From the NCBI GenBank assembly GCA_021442155.1, contig CM038221.1, forward strand, positions 49,072,860-49,136,859: a DNA stretch of 64,000 nt. The letters are read 5' to 3'. The notes under the pieces are model-generated. The model had not been told where the DNA came from. It made no database searches and saw only the letters and a list, made by a program, of their open reading frames with translations. Made by a program: the position numbers and the translations under genes. This document shows, piece by piece, positions 59,518 through 64,000 of the stretch. How positions within the stretch are numbered: position 1 is the stretch's first letter; every line of letters begins with the position of its first letter. This stretch comes from Cymbidium sinense (taxonomy: Eukaryota; Streptophyta; Magnoliopsida; Asparagales; Orchidaceae).

Positions 59518-61590
59518 CACGGTGTGCTTTTCACTTTTAGCGACTTGGGGTGGGTACGCATCCCAAATTCAGGCTCTAGTGTGTTTTTGGGATCTTTCAT
59601 TTTCTTTTTTTTAGTAAAAGTCTAAACTATCCTGGATATGCGGTGCATAAACTACTTTCACAGGATTTAGTTTTTTCTTTCATGCATATTAAGGCCTTCG
59701 CCCCCCAGTATAAAAGTTATATATTTTTTTATAAAATTTTTTAATGATGATAGTAAATCATATATCTTTTTTCAGACTTTGACTTCAAAAGAATTATGAT
59801 TTATATATAACTCTATGGTATTTATTTTTGAGATGGGAGACACCACGCAGATCTTAGGCAGTACTTATTGAAGTGATCGGGTAAGACATTAAGGAACGTG
59901 CACTATCTTGAAAGATAAAAATCATCACCATATAATGGTCCTAATTACCTAATAAGGACTCATAAGGCATGATAGGTCTTCGAATGTACTAGAGAGATTT
60001 CAAGGCTAGACTATCAAAGGATTGTTTGTATTGGAAAATCAAGTGGGAAAACTCAAGGAGAAGACTTATTATCAAAGACAAACGGAATAAGTAGGAAATG
60101 CTCGTGATACTAGAAAACCTAGTGAGCATTTCAATCTACCCTATAATTGGGATTTATATATTTAAAATTGAAGATGCTTATTTGTTCGAGTTGAAATTTT
60201 ATTAGATTCCTACGGCTTATAATTCATCAACACAAGATTATGAAAATGCTTAAGAGTTGAGGATTTATGCTAGTAGCTCGAAGAAAACAGCTACCTCGGA
60301 TCTTAAATATAGAGATCTTTAGTAAGAGCTAAAACATGACCTAAATCTAAGCAAAAATAGGTATATGGTCTACCTCCACAAGAGAGAATAAATCACTCGA
60401 CTGCTGAGCTTACAACCACTTTGAGTGGCCGCCAGCTAACTCCTCCTACACTTTAAAATCATGTAGTCCAGTCTTATGAAAGTGCAAGATAGTTGGGCTA
60501 TTTTTTAATTTAAAAGAGACTAAAGTCCTAAACCCACTCCCTATGAGACTAGAGCATGAGTGGTATGAGCATATGACTTAGTCTACTAAGGCAAAATCCT
60601 TTCAATTTTTATTTCATTTTTGACACATTCATTTGGAAAAAGGCTTGGGATTTTTAATACCTAAATGCATGATGAAATAAAGTTATTGGCTAAATTAGAG
60701 AGAAGATAGTGTTCTCCAACACAATGGATTTCCTCACAAGTCAAGCATTCCCTTATCGTGCAAGGATGGAGATCCCCCATATTAAAGGAAGAAGGAATAT
60801 GATATGCATGATGTGGGACATACAACCATACATCTAAGTGGTTGTTAAATCTTTTAATTATCTTGATTTTATGTCTAGGATTTTATTATGAGGTTATGAA
60901 TTATTTAAAACTTTAGTTATGCGTTATAGTTAGGTAGAAAATTTATTTTTTTCTAAGGGGCTAATCGCATCCAAGCCACATATTAAAGCACAAATCATGA
61001 AGAAACTAGAAAGAACATGTTATTTTTATTGCGCAAGCTAAACAAAATATCAAACAATTTTATACTAAAGCAAAAGAATAAGAAGCCGATGCGGTCGGGT
61101 ACCGCCATACAACCCGAAAAGAGAAATGGGTAGTCGAACTCTACCCTTATACAACCCAGAAAATGAAAGAATAATTATAATTACAATGAATGAATGTTAT
61201 GGGGGTCTTCATTTCTCCTTCATTTCTTCATATTTCTTCCTTCTCCTTTTGATTTGATTTACTCCACTTCAAAGGCATCACAAGGCCTCTCAGGACAAAG
61301 CCTTCTAGCTACTGCTCATCCTAATACCTCAAAGCACTAATCCTAATTTCTAATACAAAATTACATTAAAAATAGGAAAAGTAATCTAACTACATATGCA
61401 AAATAAGTGTCAACTAAAGACACATACAATCCCAAGCAATTATACATAATTTGGACTTAACACCCTACACATAGGTAACCAAGCCCACCTGTCCTAACTT
61501 GGATTATGCTTAGGGGCTTAAGCAAACTGCAAATAGAACATTTCTATTTATTTTTACAGCGACCCCTTAAGCATAATCCCCCGTAAAAAA
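59518..61590. other. Spacer, probably old repeat, no gene
   Basis: No credible frame. An imperfect inverted repeat pairs ggattatgcttaggggctta (61501) with the ccccttaagcataatcc stretch at 61564-61580 across about 45 bases. Confidence 0.45.
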
Positions 61591-63790
61591 TATGATTAGG
61601 CTAATCACGGCCTAACATCCAGTCTACTAAACATACACCCTAACATCCTGTCTAAAATATTACATCACAAAATTAATAGACTTTAAACTAAGCACCGCCC
61701 TAACATTATGCTAGAAGTAGTGACTTAATTCTAATGTGTGTGTTAAGGCTTATGTGGTATGCCCTAACTAGGCTTTAGAGTTAAGATCTACTAAGTGTAG
61801 AAAGATTCAATTTAAAGGTTAGTTTCACTTCAAGTGCTTTAATTGATTTGCAAGTTTTAATTTGTGTTTTGTTTTGTTTCATGTGACTTACACTTAGTAA
61901 CTAAATATTGTAAAGAGAAGAAAAGAGATTGTCCACTTTCTTCTCTACCCTAAGCCACTTTCTAAAGCATGTTAATTTGGTTTAATTCTCTTTAGTGAAT
62001 GGCTTATTACATATTTTAAATTAATCCTAAGTTTAGGTTCTCCTTAAATGATTGCATTCAACATGAAAGGCTTCTTAGGATTAACTTAATTGAATTACTA
62101 TCATATCACATATATCAAGTTATTCCTTTTCATCGTATGTAGCATGCATATGACTTAATTCTAAGTATAACTATACATGTGTTGACCTCACTTTTAGAGT
62201 GAGTTCTTAGCTTACACGTCATAAATCTAGGACTCTTGTAAACACTAAGAATTCTTTAGCCTTAAGAAACTTCTAGTGATTAGTTGAACACATAACTTAA
62301 CCCTAGAGACTTATAAGACTTAACCATAGAAATAGGTTGTGCCTTAAGGATTTATGAGGACTTGCCTACCTTATAGCCTAAACCCTATCCTTGCTTCCTT
62401 CTTCCAAACTGAACCTCAAATTCAAATTCAAATTCAAGGTCATAAATCAAATCCAATATCAAATGATTGAAACCCATGATTAAATTTAAATTCCAAATCC
62501 CTTCCTATGCCCTTTGATTTTATCTTATGGACTTAGCCTTAACCAAATTCAAATCAACCCCAATTCAATTAATTTTCTCAATTATCAAAATCAAATCCCA
62601 ACCCAAATTCCAAATTAAATCCAATCCCAAATCAAATGATTGAAACCCATAATCAAATTCTAATACCAAAATCAATTGAATTGAAACCCATATGATTATG
62701 CTAATAACGTCCTAACATCTAGTCTACAAAATATACACCCTAACATCCAGTCTAAAATATTACATCATAAAACAAAACATACATTAAACAAAGTATCGCC
62801 CTAACATAAAGCTAGAAATAGTGACTTAATTCTAATGTATGTGTTAAAGCTTGCATGGTATGTCCTAACTAAGCTTTAGAGTTAAGATTTACTGAGTGTA
62901 GAAAGATACAATTTAAAAGGTGGTTTCACTTCAAGTGCTTTAATTGATTTACAAATTTTAATTTGTGTTTTCTTTTATTTCATGCGACTCACACTTAGTA
63001 ACTAAATATTATAAAGAGAATAAACGAGGTTGTCCTATTTCATCCCTACCCTAAGCCACTTTCTAAAGCATGTTAAATTGCTTCAGTTTTCTTTAGTGAA
63101 TGGCTTATTACATATTTTAAATCAATCCTAAGTTTAGGTTCTCCTTAAATGATTGCATTCAACATGAAAGGCTTCTTAGGATTAACTTAATTGAATTACT
63201 ATCATATGGCATATATCAAGTTATTCCTTTCCATCACATGTAGCATGCATATGACTTAATTCTAAGTATAACTATACGTGTGTTGACCTCACTTTTAGAG
63301 TGAGTTGTTAACTTCCTCATCATAGATCTATGACTCTTGTATACACTAAGAATTATTTAGACTTAAGACACTTCTAGTGATTAGGTGAACACTTAACCTA
63401 TCCCTAGAGACTTAGAAGACTTAGCCATAAGAATAGGTTATGCCTTAGGGATTTAGGAGGACTTGCCTACCCTATAGTCTAAACTCTATCCTTGCTTCCT
63501 TCTCCCAAACCAAACCTCATATTCAAATTCAAGATCATAAATCAAATCCAGCATCAAATGATTGAAACCCATGATTAAATTCAAATTCCAAATCCTTTTC
63601 TAAGCCCTTTGATTTTATCTTATAGACTTAGCCTTAACCAAATTCAAATCAACCCCAATTCAATTGATTTTTATCAATTATCAAATTCAAATCTCAAATC
63701 AAATCCCAACCCAAATTCCGAATTAAATCCAATCCCAAATCAAATGATTGAAACCCATAATCAAATTCAAATACCAAAATCTCTTTCAAA
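61591..63790 (+). repeat. 1.1-kb tandem duplication
   Basis: Two copies, about 61591-62690 and 62691-63790, with period 1100-1101 bp: ctaatcacggcctaacatcc at 61601 matches ctaataacgtcctaacatct at 62701, and gttgacctcacttttagagt at 62181 matches 63282. High similarity through most of the length. The second copy runs into sub-repeats rich in aaatcaaat and aattcaaa. No coding potential; the frame 63609-63818 only reads these sub-repeats. Confidence 0.92.
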
Positions 63791-64000
63791 GTCATATGAA
63801 TCACCTTCATATGCTTAGCCAAAACTCCTTCAAATCAACTAAAATTTGGTTGATTTCTTTATAAATCAATCATTACTTAATTTATATTCATGAATATAAA
63901 TGAAAACCAAGTTCAAACTATTCAAACCAAAATAACATAAATCAAACCAAATTAAGACCTTTCTTAAGACATATGGACCCACCTCCATATGCTTAATCAA
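63791..64000 (+). repeat. Start of the 175-bp subrepeats, inverted relative of 6240-8095
   Basis: Contains gatttctttataaatcaatc and tatattcatgaatataaatg, the reverse complement of units seen at 7000-7550. Runs off the window edge. Confidence 0.65.

Overview
The window looks like a repeat-rich intergenic stretch of a flowering-plant nuclear genome. The evidence is AT-rich sequence with long AT and GA microsatellites, plant-type Ty3/gypsy (Tat lineage), Ty1/copia, L1 LINE and Mutator-like elements, spliceosomal introns, and a plant class-B GATA factor gene. I cannot name the species. Only three credible host genes were found, all on single strands and none in an operon: a small secreted-peptide-like gene (two exons, 9505-10826, +), a GATA zinc-finger transcription factor (two exons, 50281-51448, +) and a proline-rich, probably GPI-anchored wall protein (55933-56379, -).

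Layout. 1-1320 holds the start of a Ty3/gypsy internal region on the minus strand, with a primer-binding site at 1295-1313 and the LTR side above it. 1321-8095 is a mosaic of old tandem duplications (periods of about 331, 215, 80, 330 and 175 bp). 8096-9201 is a truncated copia element. The peptide gene follows. 12815-17803 is a complete but decayed Mutator-like element (MULE) with a perfect 9-bp target duplication. 18730-29814 is an old long-TIR DNA transposon into which a 10.5-kb Tat element (18881-29380, target duplication gtaaa) inserted. 31083 to about 36340 is a decayed L1 LINE on the minus strand. 36378-46963 is a second Tat element (target duplication ttact). 48417-50100 is a 1.68-kb palindromic MULE whose insertion ends 98 bp upstream of the GATA gene TATA box. 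57113-57980 is a truncated relative of the Tat elements. 58263-59231 is a palindromic MULE with a tRNA-Phe-like sequence in each arm. From about 61590 to the end there is a 1.1-kb tandem duplication that is an inverted relative of 6240-8095.

The most interesting system is the pair of Tat elements. Each carries gag-pol on the minus strand and, between pol and the 3' LTR, an antisense plus-strand transcription unit. That unit has its own TATA box, a leader of roughly 75-bp tandem repeats, an intron-containing ORF, and a second tandem-repeat block exactly where it converges with pol. Antisense ORFs are known in the Tat lineage (e.g. Grande); the conserved promoter, repeat leader and intron are what I would examine here. 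The other highlights are the three MULEs with 9-bp target duplications, two of them giant foldbacks. All retroelement ORFs are broken. In the second Tat element the breaks are mainly short indels, so part of the damage may be assembly error.
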